NCBI GenBank assembly: GCA_007182875.1
Contig: AP019514.1
Location: 620,001 to 684,000, forward strand
DNA length: 64,000 bases
Source of the DNA: Vreelandella sulfidaeris
GTDB lineage: Bacteria > Pseudomonadota > Gammaproteobacteria > Pseudomonadales > Halomonadaceae
Direction: 5' to 3'
The position numbers were made by a program, and so were the translations under genes. How positions within the stretch are numbered: the stretch's first letter is position 1; every line of letters begins with the position of its first letter. Below the pieces are notes generated by a model, which worked only from the letters and a program-made list of their open reading frames with translations, was not told the origin of the DNA and did not search any database. Of the stretch, positions 1 to 9,961 are shown one piece after another.

Positions 1-185
1 GCAGGCCAAGGCCGGAACATAGCGTTGCCGTGAACAGCATTTGTCGTGTAGATGCCATTGGGGTGCCTTAAACGAGGGGTTATTGTGATTGTTTTGGGCC
101 ACAGACAGTGGCCACCCTCTCAGCGTAGCCGGTTCTAGCGTATTTTGAACGGTTTCAAGTCGTACCGTTCAGCGTTTCAACCTCA
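1..185. other. Left-edge stretch without a recognisable gene
   Basis: No coding region is supported here. A short inverted repeat (GGCCAC, 5-nt loop, GTGGCC) lies near 94-111, but neither side is followed by a T-run, so it is not called a terminator. Confidence 0.4.
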
Positions 186-1427
186 TTAGCCGGTTTTATT
201 GGTTCCTGGCTGGAAAGCGTGTTCATTTACCCATTTGGCTAAATCACCCAGCGCTTTCATGGCTCCAACCTTGGTGTACTCTCTGGGCCAAGCACTCAAC
301 GCCAACCAGCGTCCTTTGACTTCATACCAAGCATCGCTGTCACCGCCATCTCTGTACCAACTGCATCCCGGCTGTTTGGTAGCAGGCGTTTCCTTCAGAA
401 ATGCCTGTTCGATTTCTTTAAGCCAAAGATCACTGCTTTCCTGACTTTCCAAATATGCCCGTATCTCGAAACCGATGCTTTCATCGCCTTCCGACTCTGA
501 TGAAGGATAATAAACAAGGCAAACTTGAGAGGCTCCACCGTGGCTATTACTCCAAGCAGAGGGAATGAAACGCCACGCTCTTGTTTGCTTCCAATTTTCC
601 GGCTTCTTATTGGTACTGAGTTCGCTGATGTCTATCTGTAACGCAGCAGCAATAGAGCTTTTCCCTTCCACCATCAACTCTTGTTCGAATTGCTCTAAAC
701 GCTGAGATGCTTCGTGCAAGTCATTGAAATGTTTTAACGAAAATAACAGCTCGTCTTTCGTCATTGTCTTTTCTTCTGTTGGATGGGCGATAGAGAAGAG
801 GTGCTGCAACAACTCTTGATAGAAAATTTGCCATTTTGTCTGGCTAGATGGTGCTACATCTTGCCCGTACAGTTCATAGGCCGAGGCCAATAGTGCTGCG
901 TAGGACAGCGTCGGCCAGCCCGCGCTCTTGGCGGGCGCTTGAACGCTTGCCTTGGAGACATCCGGGCATAAAACACACCTGTAGGCTTTAACCCCATAGC
1001 TGTTCAGCAAATCGTCATAGGCATAAAACGGATTATTCTCCGCCGAAGCCCACACTTTATGCTCGATACCCAGGACGAAGTCATTTCCTGAAACTACTAA
1101 ATCCAGGCGCTTGGTTGATTCACTCTCAGCGTTCCAACTGCCTGCTTCCCGCTCGGTAGTAACCGCTTCCCAGTCGATTTGCTGTAGATGTTCGTGATCG
1201 AATTGATCGCTACGTACCAGTGCATGCAGCAGGGCTTTGGCTAACCAGTGGGGCGCGCCGGGATAACCGCCCATAAAGAAGGCCATTAAGTTCGATAGGC
1301 GGTTCTCATTCTGTCCAGGTCCTGCAACGGCAAACAGATTGGGGATAGGGGTGGCGGTTTGGGTAGCAGTGCCAGCTTCTCAAAAAAAAAGCTCCAATGT
1401 GACTAGATCAGTAGACTCTGGGTGCAT
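186..1427 (-). CDS. PD-(D/E)XK nuclease superfamily protein (frameshifted)
   Basis: The protein resembles the PDDEXK_4-type family of uncharacterised nuclease-like proteins. The core reads RLDLVV, then LGIEHKV, which fits the D...E-x-K metal-binding motif; the rest is helical and hydrophilic. The longest open frame starts at 1286, but the same frame continues upstream as NLFAVAGPGQNENRLSNL, and a second frame supplies a start ATG at 1425-1427 followed by FFEKLALLPKPPPLSP. One C missing from a C-run near 1346 (G-run on the plus strand) joins the two. No methyltransferase or helicase partner is nearby, so it looks like an orphan defence- or repair-type gene. The nuclease fold is inferred from the motif; the function is unknown. 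Confidence 0.6.
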
Positions 1428-1512
1428 TAATTATTCCTAAATAATACTAAGCTTATTAAGCCCATTAGCTTGCAGCATACTCATACGTTTGGCGAGCTGA
1501 AGTCGACGAGTC

Positions 1513-2088
1513 TCACGTGCTCGTTTTCTTTCTAGCCCGATGCGCTGCCGCTTTCATTCTGTTTCCGCAAGCAGCCATGCTGCACCAGCGGCGCCGGTGG
1601 GATTTTGTTTGATCGTGGAACAACAGAACGCAGTCTGAGGCTTCGCACTCCTTCACAAGCTGCAAATCTTCCTCGGTAAGCAGTTGGACCAATGCCCACG
1701 CAACAGGCTGCAACAGGCTCTCGCTTTCCATGTTGCGCTTAACCGTTTTTTTCTGAAACGCCGATGCCGTTGGCTGCCATTCGATTTTCTCTATATGGTA
1801 ACCCCGTTCCAGCACGTAGTTCACTACAGTGGGATCTGCGGGCCGTCCCTGTTGGGCCGAGATAAGCAGATCCCGCATGTTTTCACGCATTTCTCGAGCA
1901 AGTTGGACTAACCCAGACGGTGGGCTTTCATGATACTCCGATAACACGCCCGCCTGCTGAAGCCACTCAATGACACTGCTGCCGTCATCCAAACACTCTT
2001 GGCGCTCGTCCCCTACGCCAAATTGTGTGTTGATGAAATCGATGGCGAGATTGCTTGCGATAAACGGAGGTGCAATTTTAGATGACAT
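1513..2088 (-). CDS. CGNR zinc-finger / ABATE-domain putative regulator
   Basis: This is a 191-residue protein of the family with an N-terminal ABATE (stress-induced) domain and a C-terminal CGNR zinc finger. The C-terminal end has a Cys pair (CEASDC) followed by WCSMAACGNRMKAAAHRAR, which contains the diagnostic C-x4-CGNR and a basic tail. Length and domain order are normal for the family, whose members are thought to be DNA-binding regulators. It is transcribed divergently from an alpha/beta hydrolase with a 92-bp shared intergenic region carrying repeated GGTTACT sites, so it may regulate that gene and itself. The regulatory target is inference. Confidence 0.8.
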   Translation of the reverse strand: MSSKIAPPFIASNLAIDFINTQFGVGDERQECLDDGSSVIEWLQQAGVLSEYHESPPSGLVQLAREMRENMRDLLISAQQGRPADPTVVNYVLERGYHIEKIEWQPTASAFQKKTVKRNMESESLLQPVAWALVQLLTEEDLQLVKECEASDCVLLFHDQTKSHRRRWCSMAACGNRMKAAAHRARKKTST

Positions 2089-2180
2089 ATTGAGTAACCC
2101 TTAATTTCATATTTGACAGGTTACTACTGTTCTGCATAACCTTCAAAAGTATTTATTAACGGTTACTAAGGAGTTCCTCT
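2089..2180. promoter_or_regulatory. Divergent promoter region with three GGTTACT sites
   Basis: On the plus strand a TTGACA -35 lies at 2113-2118, with a weak ATAACC -10 at 2136-2141 after a 17-nt spacer. The heptamer GGTTACT occurs at 2119-2125 and 2161-2167, and inverted (AGTAACC) at 2093-2099. The first copy also forms an inverted repeat with TAACC at 2137-2141, inside the spacer and -10. This arrangement suits an operator for the neighbouring CGNR protein; binding is inferred. Confidence 0.45.
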
Positions 2181-3125
2181 ATGACATCTGAAAATATGGC
2201 GGCCTCAACTGGCACCCAGGAAGCGCTGACGATCAACGTTAGGCAGGCCTCTGGCTCGGCTAAGCGGCAGGTTCACTATCGTTTCGAGAAAGTGGGCGAT
2301 GTCGACGTCTTTTATCGTGAAGCGGGGATCCAGCGGCACCGACGGTACTGCTGCTGCATGGATTCGCTGCCTCGTCGTATATGTGGCGTGATGTTATTGA
2401 GGCGCTTGCCTGCGAGTATCACGTTGTGGCACCGGATTTACCCGGCTTTGGCTTTACCGAGTCACCAGCGCGAGGGCAGTATGAATACACCTTTGCCAAC
2501 CTGGCGAAAACGATTGATCAATTTACGGATCAGTTGAAGCTTGACCGCTACGCCATTGCCGTTCACGACTATGGTGCACCTGTGGGCTGGCGTTTGGCGG
2601 TGGCTCACCCGTCAAAAATTACTGCCATCATTTCGCAAAATGGCAATGCGTATGAGGAGGGGCTTTCACAAGGGTGGGAGCCTATTCAGACGTATTGGAA
2701 CGACCCTTCAAAGGCGAATCGTGATGCCCTTAGCGACTTTCCGACGCCTGCTTCCATCAAATGGCAGTACCTGGAGGGTAAGCGACATAAGTGCGGTAGC
2801 ACCGGATGCCTATACGTTGGAAGGGGCTCATATCTCTCAACCTGGGATGGCGGATATTCAGCTCGACTTATTGTTGGACTACGCCACCAACGTTGCGAAG
2901 TATCCCGAATTTCAGGCCTATTTTCGGGAGTATCAGCCGCCGTTGCTCGCCGTATGGGGAAAGCATGATCCGTTCTTTCTTCCGCCAGGCGCTGAAGCCT
3001 GGAAGCGAGATATTCCTGAGGCGGACATTCGTTTTTACGACACGGGGCATTTTGCATTGGAAACACACGGCGATGTCATTATCCCGGTGATTCGTGAGTT
3101 CTTGAATAACCGCATTAAGGTGTAA
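2181..3125 (+). CDS. Alpha/beta hydrolase, haloalkane dehalogenase/epoxide hydrolase-like (frameshifted)
   Basis: Three overlapping frames rejoin into one protein of about 315 residues. The oxyanion-hole strand reads LLLHGFAASSYMW. The nucleophile elbow is VHDYGAPVG, with Asp instead of Ser, as in haloalkane or fluoroacetate dehalogenases and epoxide hydrolases. The acid is in VWGKHDPFF and the catalytic His in DTGHFALETH. A missing G near 2330 (EAG-DPAAPTVLL) and another near 2777 (YLEG-VSDISAVAP) restore the frame. The gene is preceded by AAGGAG. It is divergent from the CGNR regulator and closed by a strong hairpin. The substrate cannot be told from sequence. Confidence 0.75.
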
Positions 3126-3131
3126 CTAGTT

Positions 3132-3163
3132 GAGAAAGCCAAGCTTAATGGCTTGGCTTTCTC
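3132..3163. terminator. Bidirectional hairpin between convergent genes
   Basis: GAGAAAGCCAAGC and GCTTGGCTTTCTC form a perfect 13-bp stem around a 6-nt loop. It lies between the hydrolase and the converging FAD hydroxylase and has no long T-run. Confidence 0.7.
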
Positions 3164-3193
3164 GTTGCTAAAATGCGTTGCTTGTATCAGCGG

Positions 3194-4390
3194 CTACCAC
3201 ACCTTGAATGGATTCAAGCCGTTGGCCTGTTGCATCATCATGCGCTTGGCGAGCGGGAAGCGCTCGGCGAGCTGCAGGCTTAAATCACCCAATTGGCGCA
3301 GCGGTCTGGCGCCGGTAAACAGGTGATGAAACGTGTCGGTGGCGGCGATCATGGCCTGGTTGGCCGCGCGGCGCTGGCACTCAAAGCGGAGTAGGTTGAC
3401 GTAGTCACCTGGGTCGCGGCCTTGAATGATAATCTCAGCCAGGGTGTCGGCATCATGAAGGCCGATATTCAAGCCCTGGCCTGCCAGCGGATGTACCACA
3501 TGAGCAGCATCACCAATCAGCGCTAAGCGCTTGCCGATATAGCGCTGGGCGTGTTGGCGCTTAATCGGAAAGCTGGCCCGCGCAACGATACGGATGAGAT
3601 TACCCAAGCGTTTAGGGGAAAGCTATTTCGATGGCGGCTTTAAGCGCGTCATCGTCTAACTGTTCGCGGGCTTTGGTGGTCTCTTCTTTGTCGTACCACA
3701 CTAAGGACGCGCGATGGCCGGGCAGGGGCAGCATGGCGATCGGGCCGGTAGGCGTAAACACCTGCCAGCTAACATCCTGCTGGGGTAGCTCGGTTTCCAC
3801 GTTGATGATCATTGCCCGCTGATGGTAGTCATAGTTCGTGACGCTAATACCGGCCAGTGTCCGCAGGGTAGAGTGCGCACCGTCGGCGCCGACGATTAAA
3901 CGGGCACTTAACGTTTTGCCGTTATCCAATTCCAGCAGGCGAGCACTGTTTGAGGTGAGCGTGCTTAACGGCGCGCACTGGGTGTAACAAGTAACGCTGG
4001 GTAGCTGTTCTATGCGCTGCCATAGCGCATACTGCAGCGTGCGGTTTTCGATAAAGATGCCAAAGTCTTTCATGCCGCTATCTTTGCGGAAAACAGCGAG
4101 TGGCCGGTGCCGTCCTGATTGGAGACATCGATATGGCGGAAAGGGCAGCTGCGCTCCTCGGGTAAAGACGTGCCGCTGGCCTTAACAAACGCCAATGAGC
4201 GGGCATTGAGTGATGAGATGCGCAGGTCATAGTCACCGCTGGGTGGGGTGGGGGCATCGTCCTGTTCCACTAGCCCGACCGAAAAGCCTGTATGGCCCAA
4301 GCGCGCCGCCAGTGCGGCGCCGACCATGCCGCCGCCGACAATGATGACATCATGATCGTTCTGTCCAGAACGTTGCTCAGACTGTTGCAT
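3194..4390 (-). CDS. UbiH/UbiF-family FAD-dependent ubiquinone-biosynthesis hydroxylase (frameshifted)
   Basis: The rejoined protein has an N-terminal Rossmann FAD-binding motif (DVIIVGGGMVGAALAARLG), the mid-protein motif IVGADGAHSTLR, and the C-terminal GDAAHVVHPLAGQGLNIGL motif that is diagnostic of aromatic-ring hydroxylases of the UbiH/UbiF/UbiI group. These act in aerobic ubiquinone synthesis at the inner membrane. Which ring position is used cannot be decided from sequence. Frames change near 4075 and near 3612, where CCCC should be CCC (AFP-KRLGNL). Two adjacent ATGs occur; the one ending at 4390 has the better spacing from AAGGAG. The gene is divergent from the Sir2 gene. Confidence 0.8.
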
Positions 4391-4488
4391 CATATGCTCC
4401 TTAAAATGAGGTGCTTTTGCGCATTGCGCAGGCGTTGCTTGTCATACAGTATCGTTGAGTTTGAGCAATATTGCCTAGAGGTGAACGA

Positions 4489-5345
4489 TTGACGCAGGTC
4501 GTGGAAATAGCCAATAGCATTACCCAGGCGGGTGAAGAGCTGGCTGCGTTTATTCAGCAGCACCCTAAACTGTGGGTGATTACCGGTGCCGGTGTGAGTA
4601 CCGATAGCGGCATTCCGGACTATCGCGATGCGGATGGCCAGTGGAAGCGGCCGCCCCGGTGCAGCATGGCGATTTTATGAGTTCTCATCACGTTCGCCAG
4701 CGCTATTGGGCGCGGGCATTGATTGGTTTTAGCGCCATGCGCGAAGCCCAGACAAGTGGGGCGCATCGGGCACTGGCCGCGCTGGAGTCGCAGGGGTATA
4801 TCCAGCAGTTGGTGACCCAAAACGTTGACCGCTTGCATCAGCGGGCCGGTTCGCGCCGGGTGATCGACCTGCATGGTCGGGCGGATATGGTCAAGTGCAT
4901 GGTGTGCGACTACCAAATGATGCGCCACGCGATGCATGCCGAGATGGCGCGAATGAACCCTAGCTTTGCAGGTCTGGAGGCTGGCCACGCCCCGGATGGT
5001 GATGCCGATCTTGAAACCGACTTCAGTACTTTTCGTATTTTCGACTGCCCGCGCTGTCGCGGTATTTTAAAGCCCGATGTGGTTTTTTACGGTGATGTGG
5101 TGCCTGCCGAGCGTAGGTTAGCAGCGCAGGTAGCACTGGCCGAGTCGGAGGCAGTGCTGGCCGTGGGTACCTCGTTGATGGTGTTTTCCGGCTACCGTTT
5201 CTGCCGCACCGCCCATGAACGCGGATTGCCGCTGGCGTCGCTCTCGCTCGGCGTTACTCGGGCGGATGCACTATTAAGCTACCAATGGCGCGCGCCGTTA
5301 ACGCCGGTGCTTGAAGAGGCCGTTCGCTGTTTGCAGTTCTCTTAA
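4489..5345 (+). CDS. Sir2-family NAD-dependent protein deacylase (frameshifted)
   Basis: Sirtuins remove acyl groups from lysine using NAD. Visible motifs are GAGVSTDSGIPDYRD (NAD binding), TQNVDRLHQRAG, the catalytic His in DLHGRADMVKC, two zinc Cys pairs (CMVC, CPRC) and GTSLMVFSGYRF. The first fragment ends after QWKRPP and the second resumes PVQHGDFM; one C missing near 4655 rejoins them. A TTG at 4489-4491, spaced from GAGGTG, is the best start. It resembles the class II bacterial group more than E. coli CobB, though this was not aligned. Confidence 0.85.
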
Positions 5346-5354
5346 AGACCGCTA

Positions 5355-5930
5355 TTAGCGCGCTTTCGATACCCAAGGATTATCTTCCAACCAGAGCCGC
5401 CAGGGTGCATCGCGGTGCTCGGGCTGGGCGTAGTCGATGCCTACACGTGGGCCACTGGCTATCGAGGCATCGTGCGCAGCGGCGCTAATCCACAGCTTGT
5501 CAGCCTGTGTCATATCGTGGCCATACAGCGCTTTATCAATCGTGAACGCACGGGTCAGCTTTCCGGGGCCATTGCTTAACTGTTTACCCTTTGCCTGACG
5601 AATCGCGCGCATAGCGGTCTCGTTTAACGTGGGCTCAACCGCACGAATCAACACCGCACAGGGCGAATCTTCGGGCTCAGTGACCACGTTCAGTAACCAA
5701 TGCATGCCATAAACGAGATAAACGTAGGCGTGGCCTGCAGGCCCGAACATCGCTTCTGTCCGTGGCGAGCGGCATTTATGGGCATGGCAGGCAGAATCTT
5801 CAGCGCCACAGTACGCTTCGGTTTCAACGATTCTGGCAGCCATCTGCACGCCGTCCTGTTCGCGCACTAGCCAGCAGCCCAGCAACTCTCTAGCGACCTT
5901 AAGCGTGTCGCGATTATAAAAGTCGCGGGG
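5355..5930 (-). CDS. mpg: DNA-3-methyladenine glycosylase, Mpg/AAG family (5' end uncertain)
   Basis: This family excises alkylated purines in base excision repair. Recognisable features are ARIVETEAYCGAEDSACHA, with the catalytic Glu, followed by FGPAGHAYVYLVYGMHW and SNGPGKLTRAF. The conserved N-terminal block PRDFYNRDTLKVARELLG is in frame upstream of the first ATG, so the gene begins near or beyond 5930. An in-frame TAA at 5937-5939 separates it from a candidate ATG at 5955-5957, so an indel in the CCCC run near 5928 probably hides the true start. Confidence 0.85.
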   Translation of the reverse strand, partial: PRDFYNRDTLKVARELLGCWLVREQDGVQMAARIVETEAYCGAEDSACHAHKCRSPRTEAMFGPAGHAYVYLVYGMHWLLNVVTEPEDSPCAVLIRAVEPTLNETAMRAIRQAKGKQLSNGPGKLTRAFTIDKALYGHDMTQADKLWISAAAHDASIASGPRVGIDYAQPEHRDAPWRLWLEDNPWVSKAR

Positions 5931-6038
5931 AGGGCGTTAGCGCACTGCCTTTAACATTAGATATGTTTGGGCACGGTTTTAACATCATCGTCTCGGCGTT
6001 TACTTGAGTAGAGTGCTAGGGTATTAGCTAAGCATAGC

Positions 6039-6076
6039 CATTAGATATAGTCATTAGATATAGACATTAGATATTG
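6039..6076. repeat. 13-bp tandem repeat, about 3 copies
   Basis: CATTAGATATAG plus one base is repeated about three times just upstream of selO. A fourth partial copy (ACATTAGATATG) lies near 5954. The spacer contains no gene. Confidence 0.8.
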
Positions 6077-6097
6077 CCACTAAAAGCGGAGCCTATC

Positions 6098-7557
6098 GTG
6101 CTGTCATTTGAACATCTTTATGCCACGTTACCGAAACCCCTCTGGGTCGCTACCCAGGCAACGCCGGTGGCCCAGCCTGAACTCATCGCCTTTAATGCCT
6201 CGCTTGCAGATGAACTGGGCGCTAAAGAGATTCCTGACCCAACGACACTTGCCCAATGGTTTAGCGGTAATCAGGCCATGCCGGGAGCTAAATCGGGCGC
6301 GCTGGGTTACGCAGGCCATCAGTTCGGCAATTTCGTGCCGCAATTAGGCGATGGCCGCGCGTTGCTGCTGGGCGAAGTGATCGACCAGAACGGCGTGCGC
6401 CGCGATGTGCAGCTAAAGGCAGCGGCCGCACGCCGTTTTCCGCGGTGGCGATGGCCGTTCGCCGTTAGGTCCGGTGCTGCGTGAGTACCTGGTTAGCGAA
6501 TTTATGGCGGCGATGGGGATTCCCACCACCCGCGCCTTGGCCGCCGTGACTAGCGGCGAGCGCGTGGTTCGGCAGATGTCCGAACCCGGCGCCGTCTTTA
6601 CCCGCGTGGCGAGTAGCCATATTCGCGTGGGCACCTTTCAGTTTGCCGCTGCGCAGCGGGATGAAGCCTTGCTAAAAGCCCTGGCGGATCATGTGATTGA
6701 TCGCCACTACCCGGAAGCCGCCAACGCAGAAGACCCCTATATGGCGCTACTGGAAGCGGTGGTGGCCCGTCAAGCAGTGCTGATCGCCCGCTGGATGAGC
6801 GTCGGCTTTATTCATGGTGTGATGAATACTGATAACTGCAGCATTGCCGGTGAAACCATCGATTACGGCCCTGCGCCTTTATGGAGCAGTTCGACCCGCA
6901 GAAGGTATACAGCTCCATCGATCAAGGCCGCCGCTACGCCTTTGCCAACCAGCCGGCGATTGCCCAGTGGAACCTGGCCCGCTTTGCCGAAACGCTGCTG
7001 CCGTTGATGTGTGAAGAGGGCGACGCGCTGGTGCAGCAGGCCACTGACGTCATTCGCCGCTTTGAATCACTGTTCAGCGCGGAGCAGCTCCGCCTGCATG
7101 CGGATAAACTCGGCTTGGCAGAGAAAAGCCCACAAGCCGCACCATTAATGGAAGCGTTAGAAAGCCAGATGCATCAGGGGCGGATGGATATGACCGCCAC
7201 CTTTGATGCGCTCACTCACTACGCAATTTCGCCGAGTGATGGGCACCGCGAGGCGCTGCTGGCGCTGACGACTCAGCCTAACGAGTTGACCGCGTGGCTG
7301 GAGACTTGGCAGGCCGAGCAGGTCGCCAGTCATGATAGCGAGCGCTCTGCCGCCATGCGAAACGCCAACCCGGTGATCATTCCACGCAACCATCGCGTTC
7401 AAGAGGTCATTGATGCCGCTTACGACGGCGACTTTGCACCTTTCATACCCTACTGGCGGTCATCACCCAGCCTTTCGATGAATCCGTTGAAGCACGCCGT
7501 TTGGCAGCGCCCGCCACGGAAAATGAGCAGGTGCTAAGAACATTCTGCGGCACGTAG
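6098..7557 (+). CDS. selO: Protein adenylyltransferase SelO (YdiU/UPF0061) (frameshifted)
   Basis: SelO is a pseudokinase-fold enzyme that transfers AMP to proteins. Family signatures are [19 protein letters not shown], the nucleotide-binding stretch [15 protein letters not shown] (readable only after restoring a missing G and a missing C near 6418-6440), [22 protein letters not shown] and [15 protein letters not shown]. Further one-base losses lie near 6872 ([11 protein letters not shown]) and 7453 ([15 protein letters not shown]), and the repaired frame ends at TAG 7555-7557. A GTG at 6098, spaced from GCGGAG, is preferred over an upstream in-frame TTG at 6074. Confidence 0.88.
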
Positions 7558-7568
7558 GTTGTGATAAA

Positions 7569-7584
7569 CTGTGATTTTTTACAG
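7569..7584 (+). promoter_or_regulatory. LexA (SOS) box upstream of dinB
   Basis: CTGT-GATTTTTT-ACAG matches the gammaproteobacterial LexA consensus CTGT-N8-ACAG exactly. It ends 15 bp before the dinB start, as expected for direct SOS repression. Confidence 0.85.
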
Positions 7585-7599
7585 TTAAAAGGGTAGCCA

Positions 7600-8645
7600 G
7601 TGCGCAAGATTATTCACTGCGACTGTGACTGTTTTTTTCGCGGCGGTGGAAATGCGTGATAACCCCGCGCTGCGGGATATTCCCATTGCCATCGGTGGCA
7701 GTGTTGAGCAGCGCGGGGTGGTCGCTACCTGTAACTATCCCGCCCGCGAGTTTGGCATTCACTCGGCCATGCCGATGGCTCAGGCGCTCAAGCGCTGCCC
7801 GCATCTCACCGTAATCCGCGGTGAGATGGCTAAATACAAAGCGGTGGCCCGCCAGGTATTTGCGATTTACCGCGAGGTCACCGACCTTATCGAACCGCTC
7901 TCCCTGGATGAGGCTTTTCTGGATGTCTCGGAGGTCACGCTGCATCACGGCAGCGCCACGCTAATGGCAGAAGCGATCCGCGAGCGGGTGAGCCGCGAAG
8001 TGGGAATTACCGTTTCCGCCGGCGTGGCGCCCAATAAGTTCCTGGCCAAAATTGCCAGCGACTGGAACAAGCCCGACGGCCTGTGCGTGATTACGCCGGA
8101 TAAAGTCGATAGTTTTGTGCAACTGCTGTCGGTGAAAAGATCCACGGCGTTGGCCCCCGCACGGCCGAAAAGTTGGCGGGGTTGGATATTCATACTTGCG
8201 CTGATCTGCGTACCCGCTCGCTGACCGAACTGGTCGAACACTTTGGCCGTTTTGGAAGGCGGCTGCACGAGCTTAGTTGGGGCGGGATGAGCGCCCGGTA
8301 AAAACCCACCGCGAGCGTAAGTCGGTCAGTACCGAGCAGACCTATGCCCAGGACTTACCTGACCTCGATGCCTGCCGCCGCGAGCTACCGGCACTGATCG
8401 AGGATTTAGAGCGGCGCTACGCACGGCTTGATCCACCGCTGGCGGTGCGTGGCGTGATGGTGAAAGTGAAATTTAGTGATTTCACCCAAACCACTGTAGA
8501 ACACGCCGACCCCGCGCCTAATCTTGAACAATTCGAAACCTTACTCAATGTCGGTTGGGCCCGGGGCGAGCGGCCCGTACGCCTGCTAGGCGTAGGTTAT
8601 CGGCTCGCGGAAAACAGCCAAGAACAACAGCTATCGCTGTTTTAA
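7600..8645 (+). CDS. dinB: DNA polymerase IV (Y family) (frameshifted)
   Basis: This is the error-prone lesion-bypass polymerase. The N-terminus reads [12 protein letters not shown] then AAVEMRDNP, where one extra T near 7635 breaks the frame. The palm motif [10 protein letters not shown] carries the catalytic Asp-Glu pair. [20 protein letters not shown] and the little-finger domain follow. A second break near 8140 interrupts [14 protein letters not shown], and the frame is picked up again through [19 protein letters not shown]. The last residues, QQLSLF, are the canonical beta-clamp-binding motif. The start is GTG at 7600. A perfect LexA box directly upstream indicates SOS control. Confidence 0.92.
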
Positions 8646-8771
8646 TTAGCCTGTTAACCCTTATGCTGATTGACGCTCCATCAGGTGCACGATAAAACAG
8701 ACGTATGATAGGTGGTCTATCCATCGCCAACTTGACCATCGCCATTTAGTTATTTTTCCAACGAGCCCGCC

Positions 8772-9598
8772 ATGTCTGCTGATGCCACGTCACGTACCCG
8801 CTTAGTGTTTGCCCATGCCAACGGTTTTCCAGGGTTAAGTTACCGCAGCCTGCTGAATCCACTGGCAGAGACCTTTGATCTGCATCCGCTGGACCGCCTG
8901 GGCCACCACCCGGATTACCCGGTGAATCACAACTGGGGCAACTTGGTGGATGAGTTGCTGAGTTATTTGCCTCAGAGCGATACGCCGTTGTTGGGCGTGG
9001 GGCATTCGCTGGGTGGCACTCTGATGGCCATGGCGGCTGATAAACAGCCCGAGCGGTTTTGCGGTGTGATTATGCTGGACCCACCATTAATGCTGGGAAC
9101 GGATGCTTGGGCGATGAAAGCCGCTAAGCGATTTGGTTTTATTGATCGTGTGACGCCTGCCGGCAAAACCCAGGGCGCCGCACGGTGTGGCCGAGCCGTG
9201 AAGTAATGGCCAGCTCGTTGGGACGCCGGGGCTTGTTTCGCCGCTTTACCCCAGAAGCGCTTAACGACTACATTGAAGCAGGAACGCGTTTGTTAGATGA
9301 CGGCAGTGCGGAGCTGACGTTTGATCCGCGGATCGAAGTTGAAATTTTCCGCCACCTGCCTGATCACCTTTCGCAGATGCCAAAGCGGCTAGGCGTGCCG
9401 ATAGAATTGGTGGCGGGTAGCGAGTCGCACCTGCTGACGGCGTCGCGCATCAAGCGCTTGAAGCGTAAGGGTTTATCGGTGAGCGAAGTGCCTGGTACGC
9501 ACATGTTCCCAATGGAACACCCGGATGAGACGCGCGCCGCTATTCTGGCTGCCTGGCAGCGCATCGCTAACGTTAGGCAGTCTTCCCATACAGCGTAA
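8772..9598 (+). CDS. Alpha/beta hydrolase (Ser nucleophile) (frameshifted)
   Basis: The rejoined protein of about 275 residues has an N-terminal FAHANGFPG oxyanion-hole motif, the nucleophile elbow GVGHSLGGTLM (Ser), and a C-terminal GTHMFPMEHP with the catalytic His. One C missing near 9176 (TQG-RRTVWPSRE) joins the two halves. It belongs to the broad esterase/hydrolase superfamily; the substrate is unknown. A small thiamine-binding-like gene follows 9 bp downstream, likely in the same operon. Confidence 0.75.
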
Positions 9599-9607
9599 GG
9601 AGGCGTT

Positions 9608-9857
9608 ATGTATCTTTCCGTACAGCTTAGTTATTACCCACTGGCCGATGACTTCAAACCGGTGGTTAAAGAGGGTGGTGAAACGCCTGGAGGCGACGGG
9701 GTTGGAAGTACACCCGAATCGCATGAGCACTCAGGTATTTGGCGAGTTCGATGCCGTGATGGCGGCGTTAAGTGAGGTAATGAAGTGGTCGTTTGAGACC
9801 CATGGCAAAGCAGTGTTTACGGCGAACTTCCTGGAAGGCGACCGCAGACCACGTTAA
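9608..9857 (+). CDS. YkoF/MTH1187-like thiamine-binding-type small protein (frameshifted)
   Basis: This protein of about 82 residues begins YLSVQLSYYPLADDF and contains EATGLEVHPNRMSTQVFGEF, which resembles the ferredoxin-like fold of the YkoF/MTH1187 thiamine-binding family. An extra G near 9673 splits it (KPVVKE-VVKRLEATG). The start ATG at 9608 follows AAGGAGG. Its ligand is not established. Confidence 0.55.
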
Positions 9858-9914
9858 CGACCATGTTAATTAGCCATTTTGGCAATGAGGTCTGAATCAA
9901 CCCGTAGCACTCAC

Positions 9915-9948
9915 CAAAACGCCGCCCGATTGGGCGGCGTCTGTTTTG
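9915..9948. terminator. Bidirectional rho-independent terminator
   Basis: ACGCCGCCC-GATT-GGGCGGCGT, a 9-bp GC-rich stem, is flanked by AAAA and TTTT. It sits between the convergent small gene and gabT. Confidence 0.85.
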
Positions 9949-9961
9949 GCATTGCTGAAGC

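Noticed and set aside
94..111. Hairpin GGCCAC/GTGGCC as a terminator
   Set aside because: There is no T-run on either side and no upstream gene visible in the window.
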